Made by a program: the position numbers and the translations under genes. Source: Thermodesulfovibrionales bacterium (GTDB lineage Bacteria > Nitrospirota > Thermodesulfovibrionia > Thermodesulfovibrionales > JdFR-86). Taken from it: DNA of 40,565 bases. Under the pieces are notes generated by a model. It made no database searches, had not been told where the DNA came from, and worked only from the letters and a program-made list of their open reading frames with translations. Location: NCBI GenBank assembly GCA_030682405.1, contig JAUXOF010000035.1, positions 1-40,565 of the forward strand, written 5' to 3'. Of the stretch, positions 22,525 through 31,543 are shown one piece after another. The stretch's first letter is position 1. Each line of letters begins with the position of its first letter.

Positions 22525-24138
22525 CTACTGATACCACACGGCCCTGTCTTGGGGCACATGCCAGTGTATGAAGTCATACCATATTCCCAATGGCGCCTTC
22601 TCTACGCCCTTGAACCTCTTATGCAGCACAGGGAGGGCGTCCGGGACAAAAAGAAATGTATAGGGCTGTTCATCGGCAAGTATTTCGTGGATTCTGCCGT
22701 AGATATTCTTCCTCTTTTTTATGTCAAACGTCTGCCTGCCTTCAATGAGGAGGCTGTCAATCTCCGGGTTTTTATACGAGATGAAATTGAATTCCCCTTC
22801 CGCTGTCTTTGAGGAATGCCATATGTCATAGAGGTCAGGGTCGCGGGAGAGCGCCCATCCCATGATTATGGCCTCAAACCGCTTTTTGTCAACGAATTCA
22901 TGGAGGAGGGCCTGCCACTCAAGCACCTTGATATTCATCTCTATTCCCACTTTTTTGAGGTCTTCCTTGATTATCTGGGCGGCCTTGAGCCTCACGTCAT
23001 TGCCCTGATTAGTAAGCACGGTGAAGCTGAACGGCTTGCCGTCTTTTCTGATCAGCCCGTCTTTGCCCCTCACCCATCCGGCCTCTTTAAGAAGGCTGAG
23101 GGCGAGTTCGGGATTATACTCAGGGTCTTTTACATCCCTGTTATATGCCCATGACTCAGGCGGGAAAGGCCCTGTGCATATTGTGCCGTATCCGAGTAAA
23201 ACCCCTTTGATGATATCCGCTTTATTTATCGCATGGGTCAACGCCCTTCTGACCCTTTTGTCCGAGAACCTGGGGTCAAGCAGGTTATATCCAATGTATG
23301 TAAAGCCGAACGAAGGGTAGCGGAATTGCTGGAAGTATTTCTTGAAAAGCTCGGTCCCGGCCTGTAGCTTGTACTGCGGCGGGGTAAGCCCCATGAAGTC
23401 TATACCCCCGAACTTAAGCTCTAAAAACATTGTGGCCGTGTCGGGTATGACGCGGGCTATATATCTGTCTATCTTCGGCCTTCCCTCAAAATAACCGTCA
23501 AACGCCTCAAGCACTATCTTCTGTCCCGTAACCCACTCCTTGAACTTATAGGGGCCGGTGCCGACGGGGCGCCTGCTGTACTCTTCGCCGGTCAGGTCCT
23601 TGCCCTCAAGCGCGTGTTTTGGGATAATCCCCATGCCCCAGGACTCAAGCGCCGGCGCATACGGCTCTTTGTATGTGACTTTCACTGTGTATTTATCAAG
23701 CGCCGAAACGTCCCTGACAGGGCCGTAGATGCTGCTATAGGGGGTGGGCACTTTCGGATTGATGAGGGTTTCATAGGTAAACACGACGTCATCCGCACTA
23801 AATTCTTTCCCGTCGTGCCACCTGACCCCTTTTTTTAAGCGGAATATTATCTCAAGCCCGCCGCGCTTAATCTCCCATGAGGAGGCGAGGTCGCCTGTGA
23901 TTTTTATGTCCTTGTCGTACTTTGTCAGGCCGTTAAAGAGCAGGCCGCTTATGTCTCCGGATGCGGTGTCCGATGCAAGCGGAGGCAGGAGGTTTTTGGC
24001 GTCCGCAAGAAATCCGATGGTGATGGCGTTTGGGGCCTTTATCTCAGGCTCGCGCGTGCAGGCATGGGCCGGAAGCGACAGCAACAATAAAAGCCATATG
24101 CCCGGGCGGCATGTGCGGGATGAAAAGGTCCCGGGCAC
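22525..24138 (-). CDS. Family 5 extracellular solute-binding lipoprotein (peptide/nickel type)
   Basis: 537 residues, GTG start 3 bases after secG. N-terminus: basic residues, a hydrophobic core WLLLLLSLPAHAC and a lipobox-like Cys, so probably a lipoprotein. Body is the SBP_bac_5 fold: LLFNGLTKYDKDIKI, LASSWEI, RLKKGVRWHDGKEFSADDVV, GTGPYKFKEW, RRALTHAINKADIIKG. These bind oligopeptides or nickel for ABC import. No permease or ATPase genes are adjacent. Placement next to cooC makes nickel an attractive but unproven ligand. Confidence 0.88.
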   Translation of the reverse strand: MPGTFSSRTCRPGIWLLLLLSLPAHACTREPEIKAPNAITIGFLADAKNLLPPLASDTASGDISGLLFNGLTKYDKDIKITGDLASSWEIKRGGLEIIFRLKKGVRWHDGKEFSADDVVFTYETLINPKVPTPYSSIYGPVRDVSALDKYTVKVTYKEPYAPALESWGMGIIPKHALEGKDLTGEEYSRRPVGTGPYKFKEWVTGQKIVLEAFDGYFEGRPKIDRYIARVIPDTATMFLELKFGGIDFMGLTPPQYKLQAGTELFKKYFQQFRYPSFGFTYIGYNLLDPRFSDKRVRRALTHAINKADIIKGVLLGYGTICTGPFPPESWAYNRDVKDPEYNPELALSLLKEAGWVRGKDGLIRKDGKPFSFTVLTNQGNDVRLKAAQIIKEDLKKVGIEMNIKVLEWQALLHEFVDKKRFEAIIMGWALSRDPDLYDIWHSSKTAEGEFNFISYKNPEIDSLLIEGRQTFDIKKRKNIYGRIHEILADEQPYTFLFVPDALPVLHKRFKGVEKAPLGIWYDFIHWHVPQDRAVWYQ

Positions 24139-24141
24139 CGC

Positions 24142-24483
24142 CTATTTTGCTTCAGGCTTTACAGGCATCGGGGCCGGCAGTTCCTGAGGCTGCGACGGGG
24201 CCTGCTGCCGTTGGGGCTGCTCTTTCTGGGCAATAGGCTTCTTAACGACAGTGTCCGTCTTGACTGACGCAACGGCAAGGAGCAGGGATGTGAGCATGAA
24301 AACCACTGCCACACCCGTTGTCAGTTTGTTTAAGAAGGTGGCCGCGCCCCTTCCTCCAAAGAGGGTCTGGCTTGAGCCTCCGAATGCTGCGCCCAACTCC
24401 GCGCCCTTGCCCCCCTGTATGAGCACGATGAATATAAGGAAAAAGCAGACCAGAAGATGCACAATCAAAAGCAAAGTCGTCAT
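24142..24483 (-). CDS. secG: Protein translocase subunit SecG
   Basis: 113 residues. Two membrane spans (LLLIVHLLVCFFLIFIVLIQ and GVAVVFMLTSLLLAVAS) joined by the conserved loop GGKGAELGAAFGGSSQTLFG and RGAATFLNKLT. Auxiliary subunit of SecYEG. The C-terminal tail is Gln/Pro/Lys-rich and longer than in most SecG. The common tpiA-secG order is kept. Confidence 0.96.
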   Translation of the reverse strand: MTTLLLIVHLLVCFFLIFIVLIQGGKGAELGAAFGGSSQTLFGGRGAATFLNKLTTGVAVVFMLTSLLLAVASVKTDTVVKKPIAQKEQPQRQQAPSQPQELPAPMPVKPEAK

Positions 24484-24489
24484 TTATGT

Positions 24490-25242
24490 TTATCCCCCTG
24501 TTTTTTTGTATTTTACTATTCTAACAAAACTCACGGCTTTTAGGCTCGCCCCTCCCACAAGGGCGCCGTCCATGTCCGGCTGCGCCATGAGTATATCAAC
24601 GTTCTCAGGCGTGACGCTTCCGCCGTAAAGTATCCTCGTCTCATCGGCCTGCCTGCCGTAAAGTGTCCTTAAATCTTCCCTGATGCGGCTGTGGGCCTCT
24701 TCCGCCTGCTCTGGAGCGGCTGTAACGCCGGTTCCTATCGCCCACACCGGCTCATACGCTATGACAATCCCGGACAGGTCTATTTCCTTAAGCCCTTCTT
24801 TTAGTTGAGCGCCGGTTACCTCGAATGTCCTGCCCGCATTCCTTTCATCGAGCGTCTCTCCGATGCAGAGTATCACCTTAAGCCCGGCCTTGAGCGCGGC
24901 CTTTGTCTTTTTGTTGACGGTCCCGTCGGTCTCGCCGAAGTGCTGTCTCCTTTCGGAATGGCCGATTATCACGAATTCGCAGCCCGCATCCTTGAGCATT
25001 GAAGCGGAGATTTGGCCGGTGTATGCGCCTTTTTCCTCGTAAAAGACATCCTGCGCCGAAAGGAGCACGTTTGAGCCCTTCAGCATTCCGGCCATGCTTA
25101 AAAGGGCGGTGAACGGCGGGGCTATCAGGATGTCCCTGCCGGTTATGTCTTTGACCTCTGGCAGGAACTCTCCGGCAAAGGACAGCGCCTCAGGCACGGT
25201 CTTATTCATCTTCCAGTTGGCAACAATCAATGGTATCCGCAT
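24490..25242 (-). CDS. tpiA: Triosephosphate isomerase
   Basis: 250 residues from the ATG at 25242. Interconverts DHAP and G3P. Catalytic residues are visible: Lys in VANWKMNKT, His in IIGHSERR, Glu in AYEPVWAIGTG, plus the phosphate-gripping loops (ILYGGSV and GALVGGASL). A TTG nine codons upstream extends the frame but the family begins at RIPLIVANWKMN. First gene of the minus-strand tpiA-secG run. Confidence 0.97.
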   Translation of the reverse strand: MRIPLIVANWKMNKTVPEALSFAGEFLPEVKDITGRDILIAPPFTALLSMAGMLKGSNVLLSAQDVFYEEKGAYTGQISASMLKDAGCEFVIIGHSERRQHFGETDGTVNKKTKAALKAGLKVILCIGETLDERNAGRTFEVTGAQLKEGLKEIDLSGIVIAYEPVWAIGTGVTAAPEQAEEAHSRIREDLRTLYGRQADETRILYGGSVTPENVDILMAQPDMDGALVGGASLKAVSFVRIVKYKKTGG

Positions 25243-25393
25243 CCTTAATTTAAAGATTATCAGGCCCAAAAAGTCAAGGGCAGGGGAGGGGGGGTTCTTT
25301 TAAGTATGCCGACTATTTTCTTTGCCTTGCCGGTAATCATAAAAACGCCGGGTTTTTATCCTCTTTTGGCGGGGAATATGTTAGATTAGTTTG

Positions 25394-26275
25394 ATGGACT
25401 TGAAGGCGTATCTTAATGCAAAGAGGACGCTCGTGGATTCCTTTCTCCGCTCTTATTTCAGGCGGAGGTTTTCCCCTCCTCTACTAAGGGAGGCGATGCT
25501 CTATTCCCTCATGGCAGGCGGAAAGAGGCTGAGGCCCATACTCTGCCTTGCCTCTTATGAGGCATGCGGAAAGGACTCAAAAGATATAATAAAGTACGCC
25601 TCCGCGCTTGAACTCATACACACCTATTCCCTCATTCACGACGACCTGCCCTCCATGGACAACGACGACTTAAGGAGGGGCAAGCCCACAAGCCACAAGG
25701 TCTACGGAGAGGCCATTGCCATACTTGCAGGCGACGGCCTGCTCACCGAGGCCTTCAGGCTTCTTTCCGAGGAATCGCCTAAGATAAAAACTCAAGCTCT
25801 TTTAAAAGGCATAAACGAGGTTGCCTCAGGCGCGGGTATAAAGGGCATGGTTGCCGGGCAGGCGCAGGACATCATATCCGAGGATGCAACCCCTGACGGA
25901 AAGACACTTTCCTTCATACACAGGCATAAGACCGGCGCGCTCATAACCTCCTCCGTAAGACTCGGCGCGATACTTGCGGCCGCTTCAAAGTCAAGGCTCG
26001 ATGCACTTACGCATTATGCCAAAAACCTTGGCCTTGCCTTCCAGATAGTGGATGATATACTTGATATTAAAGGAAGCACCGAGGATTTGGGCAAACCGGC
26101 AGGCTCGGACCTGAGGAAAAAGAAGATGACATACCCGGCTTTATACGGCATCGAGGAGTCCCGGAAGAAGGCGGAGAGGCTGATAGAAGGCGCGCTCGGT
26201 TCCCTCAGGGGTTTTCCCAAAAGCGCGGATCCCCTGCGCGAAATAGCAAGATATGTCCTTATAAGGAATAATTAA
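25394..26275 (+). CDS. ispA: Polyprenyl diphosphate synthase (farnesyl/geranyl type)
   Basis: 293 residues. Condenses DMAPP/GPP with IPP. Conserved regions: GGKRLRPILCLASYEACG, the first Asp-rich motif DDLPSMDNDDLRRGKPTSH, GMVAGQAQDI, HRHKTGALI, and the second motif FQIVDDILDIKG. The short DDxxxxD spacing is the bacterial FPP-synthase type. No good ribosome site before the ATG. Followed after 14 bases by dxs, a standard isoprenoid pair. Confidence 0.94.
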   Translation: MDLKAYLNAKRTLVDSFLRSYFRRRFSPPLLREAMLYSLMAGGKRLRPILCLASYEACGKDSKDIIKYASALELIHTYSLIHDDLPSMDNDDLRRGKPTSHKVYGEAIAILAGDGLLTEAFRLLSEESPKIKTQALLKGINEVASGAGIKGMVAGQAQDIISEDATPDGKTLSFIHRHKTGALITSSVRLGAILAAASKSRLDALTHYAKNLGLAFQIVDDILDIKGSTEDLGKPAGSDLRKKKMTYPALYGIEESRKKAERLIEGALGSLRGFPKSADPLREIARYVLIRNN

Positions 26276-26289
26276 CCGGAGGGGAAGAA

Positions 26290-28191
26290 TTGTTGGAAGG
26301 CATAGAATTTCCCGAAGACCTGAGAAAACTCCCGCAAGAGGAGCTTGACGGACTTGCCTCTGAACTCAGGAGGGCGATAATAAACGGGGTGTCCACCTCA
26401 GGCGGGCATCTGGCCTCAAACTTAGGCGTAGTTGAGCTTTCCATCGCCCTGCACTACGTATTCGACACTCCCTCGGACAGGATAATATGGGATGTCGGGC
26501 ATCAGTCATACGGCCACAAGCTCCTTACCGGAAGGAAAGGAAGGTTCCATACCCTGAGGAAGTACAAGGGCATATCGGGCTTCCCGAAGGTCAGCGAAAG
26601 CGCCTATGACGCCTTTGGCACGGGCCACAGCTCTACTTCCATCTCCGCTGCCACAGGGCTTATAGAGGCGCGGGACGCAAAAGGGGAGAAATACAAGGTC
26701 ATAGCCGTGATAGGGGACGGCGCGATGACTGCGGGGCTTGCCTTTGAGGGGCTTAACCACGCAGGGCAGCTTGGGAAAGACCTCATAGTCGTGCTCAACG
26801 ACAACGAGATGTCCATATCCAAGAACGTGGGCGCGCTTTCCGCTTATCTAAACAGGATACTCACAGGAGACTTCTACAGGAAGTTCAAAAAAGAGACGAG
26901 GAATTTCATAGAGGGCATACCCAAGCTCGGCGGGCCTTTTGCGAAGCTCGCACAGAAGCTTGAGGAGCACTTAAAGGGGCTCCTCCTGCCCGGAGTGCTC
27001 TTTGAGGAGATGGGCTTCAATTACATAGGCCCAATAGACGGCCACAACATAGGGCTTTTGATAGAGACCTTCGGAAGGATAAAAAACTCCGAGTCCCCTA
27101 TGTTAATCCATGTCATAACGAAAAAGGGCAGGGGCTATGAGTTTTCAGAGAAAGACCCCTCGGTGTTCCACGGCATCGGGCCGTTTGAGCTTGAGACAGG
27201 GGAGCCGCTTACAGGCGGGGTCTCGTACAGCGATGTGTTCGGCCGGAGACTTCTTGAGCTTGCAGGGCAGGACCCCTCGGTGGTTGCCATATCAGCGGCA
27301 ATGAAGGACGCCACGGGCCTCGGCCCGTTTGCCGAGAAATTCCCGGAAAGGTTTTACGATGTGGGCATTGCAGAGCCCCATGCCGTGACCTTTGCCGCGG
27401 GACTTGCGATGGGCGGGATGAGGCCGGTTGTCGCCATATACTCTACGTTCCTTCAGAGGGCCTACGATGAGATAGTGCATGACGTATGCCTGCAGAACCT
27501 GCCCGTTGTGTTTGCCGTAGACAGGGCCGGGATAGTCGGCGAGGACGGCCCGACGCACCACGGCGTATTCGACATCTCATACCTCAGGCACATACCGAAC
27601 CTCGTTTTCATGTCACCCAAGGATGCGGCGGAACTCAAGGCCATGCTTTTCATGTGCCTTAGCCACGACGGGCCGTCAGCGATAAGATACCCGCGCGGCA
27701 AGGCGGCGGAGGCCGCCCCTTGTTCTTCTTTCGGCATAGGAGAGGCAGAGGCGCTCAAAGACGGACATGACATTGCGATTATGGCAATCGGGAACTGCGT
27801 GGAGCCCGCGCTTTTGGCTTCTGAAAGGCTCAAAGATGCAGGGATAGATGCGATGGTCCTCAACATGAGGTTCATAAAGCCCCTCGATAAAAAGCTCCTG
27901 CTTTATGCGGCCAAAAAGACCAGGAGGATAATCACTGTTGAGGACAATGTCCTCATGGGAGGGTTCGGAAGCGCAGTAATGGAGTGCCTAAACGGGATGG
28001 CTAATGCACCGGCGGGAAACGGCTCCGAGGCAGGAGACCTCCACGGCATAAGGGTCATGACCCTCGGCCTGCCGGATGCGTTCATAGAGCACGGCTCACA
28101 GAAGGAACTCAGGGGCCAATACGGCATAGACGAAGACGGGATTTATTCAGCCGCAGTCTCTTTAATGAGGGAGGCGTCAAGCCCTGTTTAA
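26290..28191 (+). CDS. dxs: 1-deoxy-D-xylulose-5-phosphate synthase
   Basis: 633 residues, TTG start behind GGAGGGG. TPP-dependent first step of the MEP isoprenoid pathway. Motifs: GGHLASNLGVVELSIALHYV, DVGHQSYGHKLLTGR, GTGHSSTSISAATG, GDGAMTAGLAFEGLNHAG (TPP/Mg site), FEEMGFNYIGPIDGHN, and in the pyrimidine domain YDVGIAEPHAVTFAAG and RAGIVGEDGPTHHG. Full length, in operon with ispA. Confidence 0.97.
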   Translation: MLEGIEFPEDLRKLPQEELDGLASELRRAIINGVSTSGGHLASNLGVVELSIALHYVFDTPSDRIIWDVGHQSYGHKLLTGRKGRFHTLRKYKGISGFPKVSESAYDAFGTGHSSTSISAATGLIEARDAKGEKYKVIAVIGDGAMTAGLAFEGLNHAGQLGKDLIVVLNDNEMSISKNVGALSAYLNRILTGDFYRKFKKETRNFIEGIPKLGGPFAKLAQKLEEHLKGLLLPGVLFEEMGFNYIGPIDGHNIGLLIETFGRIKNSESPMLIHVITKKGRGYEFSEKDPSVFHGIGPFELETGEPLTGGVSYSDVFGRRLLELAGQDPSVVAISAAMKDATGLGPFAEKFPERFYDVGIAEPHAVTFAAGLAMGGMRPVVAIYSTFLQRAYDEIVHDVCLQNLPVVFAVDRAGIVGEDGPTHHGVFDISYLRHIPNLVFMSPKDAAELKAMLFMCLSHDGPSAIRYPRGKAAEAAPCSSFGIGEAEALKDGHDIAIMAIGNCVEPALLASERLKDAGIDAMVLNMRFIKPLDKKLLLYAAKKTRRIITVEDNVLMGGFGSAVMECLNGMANAPAGNGSEAGDLHGIRVMTLGLPDAFIEHGSQKELRGQYGIDEDGIYSAAVSLMREASSPV

Positions 28192-28376
28192 AAAGATTTG
28201 TCTCCGGCAGCCTTAACAAGCCCCCTGCTCAATTCCTCCCCCCTAAAATAGAGATAGGACTTGCCGAAATAGGAAAACCCCTTCTGGTTTAATGATTTAT
28301 GGATGATATAAAATATCACCCAGTAGGTGAACAAAAAACCAAGAAGGGGGTAGTCGAATGATAAAACAGATGCAGC
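28188..28376 (-). pseudogene. Protein-like C-terminal remnant converging on dxs
   Basis: A minus-strand frame without an ATG is open for about 62 codons and ends in a TAA overlapping the dxs stop. Its content looks protein-like: a hydrophobic stretch (FLFTYWVIFYIIHKSL) then GKSYLYFRGEELSRGLVKAA. The upstream part lies in the IS-like remnant, so this may be the tail of a gene cut by it. Could be chance; not recognised. Confidence 0.25.
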
Positions 28377-28500
28377 TTAATTTCAAGCTTGGATTAACGA
28401 ACAGCTTGGATTAACGAAAGATGAGATAACGCCGAGGGAGGGGCTTGAGGGAGATACCGAAATAGTAGACTGCTTTAGGGCAGAAAGACATTGACAGGAA
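28272..28500 (+). mobile_element. Degenerate insertion-sequence fragment (transposase start)
   Basis: An inverted repeat (CCCCTTCTGGTTT near 28278, AACCAAGAAGGGG near 28337) precedes an ORF start at 28359 reading IKQMQLNFKLGLT. A 17-base tandem duplication (agcttggattaacgaac) then shifts the frame; in the other frame it continues KDEITPREGLEGDTE to a stop. This resembles the beginning of IS1380/IS4-type transposases. The rest is missing. The remaining bases to 28596 hold no gene I can support. Confidence 0.45.
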
Positions 28501-28596
28501 GGAGGTGGCTGCTTAGAATAATGCAACCGGAGTCCTTTCTACTAAACGGGGGAAGGGACAACATCTTCACATGGCGTAGAGAGGTAAAATAGAAAC

Positions 28597-30057
28597 ATGT
28601 TATCCAACATAGACACGATGAGAATTGAAGCCTCTTCAAGACTTCATCCAACGAGAAAATCGGCATTGGGGCAATTCATGACTCCGAATTCAATTGCCGA
28701 GTTTATGGTTTCACTTTTCGATAAGCTCTATAACAATATTAGGTTATTGGATGCAGGAGCAGGGATAGGTTCACTTGCCCTTGCTTTTCTTGATAAGTCG
28801 TTTCCTAATGCATCCTCAATTCATATAGATGCGTGGGAAGTTGAGCAAATACTCTTGCCGTATTTGAAATCGAATTTGATTCATTATCAAAAAGAAGCCA
28901 TGCATAAAGGTTCACTTGTGCAGTTCAACATTCATGACGATGACTTTATTGAGAGTGCAGTCTTGAGCTTAGTAGCAAAAAGGAACAGTCATTACACTCA
29001 TTGCATTATTAATCCCCCATACAAAAAGATAAGCTCTGATTCAAAACATCGGTTTCTTTTGCGAAAAATAGGCATAGAAACTGTCAATCTCTATACGGCA
29101 TTCCTTGCTCTCTGTATACTTCTACTTCAAAGCAAAGGACAAATGGTTGCTATAGTACCACGCAGTTTTTGCAATGGAACGTACTATAAGCCGTTTAGAA
29201 GGTTTCTTCTTGAAACCTGCTGTATTTCTCATATTCATGTATTTGGATCAAGAAAAAAAGCGTTCAAAGACGAAGGAGTATTGCAGGAGAACATTATCAT
29301 TAAACTCATTAAGAATCATCCTCAATCAAAGATTAGAATATCCACGTCTCACGATGATAGCTTATCAGACTATAATGTTCGTGAGATTGAGGCTAACGAA
29401 GTAATAATGCAAAAAGAGTTTGATTTTTTTATCCACATACCAACAGAACCAAAGCCTGTCACAAATTCACCGCTTTTTGAGAATATTCTAAGTCAGATTT
29501 CACTTGGCGTGTCTACTGGACCAGTAGTTGATTTCAGGGTTAAAAAATACTGTTCTAATAAGCCCAATGGGAAATCCGTACCTTTGCTATATCCACAGCA
29601 TTTCTCCAATGGTGAGCTTACTCATCCTAAAGAAATAAAGAAGCCAAGTTGGATTACTGTAAACGCAGAAACAATTAAATGGTTGATGCCGAAAGGCTTC
29701 TATACTCTTGTGAAGCGTTTTTCTGCGAAGGAAGAAAAAAGGAGAATTGTTGCCTATGTTGTAAATCCGCATGAATTAGCAGGGGACTATTTTGGATTTG
29801 AAAATCATTTCAACGTATTTCATGTCAATAAGCATGAAATAGATGAGAACATGGCATATGGGCTTGCTTTATTTCTCAACTCATCCTTGGTCGATAACTA
29901 TTTTAGAACATTTTCAGGGCATACTCAGGTTAATGCAAATGATTTGCGTTTAATCAAATATCCAAGTAAACGATTATTGATGGAACTTGGCAGGAAGTAC
30001 AAACACAAAAAACTTACACAAAGCCAAATAGACCAAGCAATCTCTCAGCATGAGTAA
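28597..30057 (+). CDS. Adenine-specific DNA methyltransferase, BsuBI/PstI type
   Basis: 486 residues, near the ~500 of M.BsuBI/M.PstI. SAM motif I LLDAGAGIGSLALAFLD near residue 50 and catalytic motif IV NPPYKK near 140, the gamma-class N6-adenine order. The N-terminal SALGQFMTPNSIAEFM segment is typical of this family. The C-terminal half is the target-recognition part. Strikingly AT-rich, with a different codon style from dxs and surE on either side, so it is probably acquired. Overlaps the endonuclease start by 8 bases. Confidence 0.9.
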   Translation: MLSNIDTMRIEASSRLHPTRKSALGQFMTPNSIAEFMVSLFDKLYNNIRLLDAGAGIGSLALAFLDKSFPNASSIHIDAWEVEQILLPYLKSNLIHYQKEAMHKGSLVQFNIHDDDFIESAVLSLVAKRNSHYTHCIINPPYKKISSDSKHRFLLRKIGIETVNLYTAFLALCILLLQSKGQMVAIVPRSFCNGTYYKPFRRFLLETCCISHIHVFGSRKKAFKDEGVLQENIIIKLIKNHPQSKIRISTSHDDSLSDYNVREIEANEVIMQKEFDFFIHIPTEPKPVTNSPLFENILSQISLGVSTGPVVDFRVKKYCSNKPNGKSVPLLYPQHFSNGELTHPKEIKKPSWITVNAETIKWLMPKGFYTLVKRFSAKEEKRRIVAYVVNPHELAGDYFGFENHFNVFHVNKHEIDENMAYGLALFLNSSLVDNYFRTFSGHTQVNANDLRLIKYPSKRLLMELGRKYKHKKLTQSQIDQAISQHE

Positions 30058-30994
30058 AGAGAAGCGCATAGAAGAATCGCTAAACGTTCTAAATGACCTT
30101 GGAATGCCAAGAGCGCAGTTGAATGAGCGGAGTGCGCTTTGCCTCTTAGCATTATTGAACTTGCGACCTGACAAAGATTGGGCTTCGTCGGAAAATCCTC
30201 TTATCGGAATTACTCCGATTATGGATTGGAGCAGAGAGTTCTATGGAAAGCAATACGCACCGAATACAAGAGAAACCTTTCGCAGACAAACGATGCACCA
30301 ATTTATTCAAGCGGGTATTGCATTGTATAACCCAGATAAACCCGACAGACCAGTGAATAGCCCTCACGCTGTGTATCAGATAGAGCCGCAGCTATTAACC
30401 GTACTGAGACTATTTGGAACTCAAAGCTACAAAACGCATCTTGCCTCTTTTCTAAAAAAGCGACTTTCCTTGGCTGAGCAATATGCTAAGAAGAGAGAGA
30501 TGCTACAAATCCCTGTCAAAATAAACGGCAAATCGGAGATTCGGTTAAGTGCTGGGCATCATAGTCGGCTTATTGCAGCTATTATTGAAGAATTTGCCTC
30601 TCGGTTTGTTCCTGGCGGAATTCTGGTTTATGTAGGGGACACAGAGGATAAATTCGGATATTTTGATGATGCGCTGTTATCACGCCTTGGGGTACAAACG
30701 GACAACCACGGTAAAATGCCTGACATAGTGATTTATTTCCCTGACAAGAACTGGCTTCTTCTTGTAGAGGCTGTTACAAGCCATGGACCTATGGATGGGA
30801 AGCGACACCATGAACTGTCAAAGTTGTTTGAAAAATGTACTGCGGGTTTAGTCTTCGTATCTGCTTTTCCTGACAGAAAAACAATGAATAAATATCTTGA
30901 GGTCATAGCATGGGAGACGGAAGTATGGATAGCCGATAATCCAACACATCTAATTCATTTTAACGGGATACGATTCTTAGGTCCATACAAATGA
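30050..30994 (+). CDS. BsuBI/PstI-family type II restriction endonuclease
   Basis: 314 residues, the same length class as R.BsuBI (~316). The N-terminal winged-helix-like part begins LNVLNDLGMPRAQLNERSAL, followed by the family C-terminal domain: VYVGDTEDKFGYFD, HGKMPDIVIYF, WLLLVEAVTSHGPMDGKRHHEL, with Asp/Glu residues placed as in a PD-(D/E)xK nuclease. Enzymes of this family cut CTGCAG; whether this one does is inference. ATG overlaps the methyltransferase stop, so modification is translated first. Confidence 0.93.
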   Translation: MSKEKRIEESLNVLNDLGMPRAQLNERSALCLLALLNLRPDKDWASSENPLIGITPIMDWSREFYGKQYAPNTRETFRRQTMHQFIQAGIALYNPDKPDRPVNSPHAVYQIEPQLLTVLRLFGTQSYKTHLASFLKKRLSLAEQYAKKREMLQIPVKINGKSEIRLSAGHHSRLIAAIIEEFASRFVPGGILVYVGDTEDKFGYFDDALLSRLGVQTDNHGKMPDIVIYFPDKNWLLLVEAVTSHGPMDGKRHHELSKLFEKCTAGLVFVSAFPDRKTMNKYLEVIAWETEVWIADNPTHLIHFNGIRFLGPYK

Positions 30995-31164
30995 TGTCAT
31001 TTAGTGGGTGTTTGTTTTCTCCGTATAAAATCCATCCTCCACCCCATTGTTTCCCTCCCCTCCCTGTCCTCGTTTGACCGAACCAGTTCGGGTTGACCAG
31101 TTCCTTAAGGCCATAATATATTAAGCGCAGGAGAAACAAGATAAACCACAGAGGGCAAGGAGGA

Positions 31165-31262
31165 ACTACCTCCCCTATGCCCCTCCTTAGCAAGGAGGGG
31201 ATTTAATCCTCCCCTTAACAAGGGGAGGTTGGCCGAAGGCTCGTAGAGAGGGGTAAGGTAGT
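31165..31262. repeat. Hairpin-rich repeat unit, MITE-like
   Basis: ACTACCT at the left end and AGGTAGT at the right end are inverted. Inside lie two perfect 9-bp hairpins, CCCCTCCTT-AGC-AAGGAGGGG (31180-31200) and CCTCCCCTT-AAC-AAGGGGAGG (31208-31228), then GCCGAAGGCTCGTAGAGAG, the inverse of the repeat at 7773-7851. Non-autonomous mobile or REP-type element is inferred. Confidence 0.6.
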
Positions 31263-31527
31263 ATTTTTTGAGTTGAAAGGAGGTTTAAAAAGGTGTTGGT
31301 TTGTAAACCAAATGTAAACTTATTAAACTTTGGATTGAATAAAATCAAGGGGTTAGGCTCGGGCACCCCCCCTACCCCCTGATTAAACAAACTTTGGAGA
31401 AGATGAAGCGCGTAGCAGAGGAAATCCTTGAGAGAGAATACGGGATACGGCGCGGGTAATTCAGCGTGGGAGATTATAGAGGAGATTCCTATCGCCGGAT
31501 TTGGGCAGTGAGTCCGCTCTCGTATTC

Positions 31528-31536
31528 TGGTAAAAT
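31528..31536 (+). promoter_or_regulatory. Extended -10 element before surE
   Basis: TGG followed by TAAAAT forms an extended -10 box; no good -35 box lies upstream. The surE ATG is 8 bases downstream and no ribosome site precedes it, so transcription may start at or next to the ATG. Confidence 0.4.
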
Positions 31537-31543
31537 AAGAGCT

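Larger units (their letters stand above)
30995..31543. other. Non-coding gap after the restriction gene
   Basis: No gene supported. Contents: a CCGAA/TTCGG hairpin near 31057-31071, a 98-base hairpin-rich repeat unit (31165-31262), a C-rich tract near 31364-31380, and a plus-strand 18-codon ORF at 31403-31459 (KRVAEEILEREYGIRRG) that looks like a gene fragment. The last ~80 bases hold the surE promoter region. Confidence 0.5.

Noticed and set aside
31403-31459. 18-codon ORF with a ribosome-like site
   Set aside because: Sequence looks like a gene fragment with no partner or conservation that I can recognise; not enough to call a gene.
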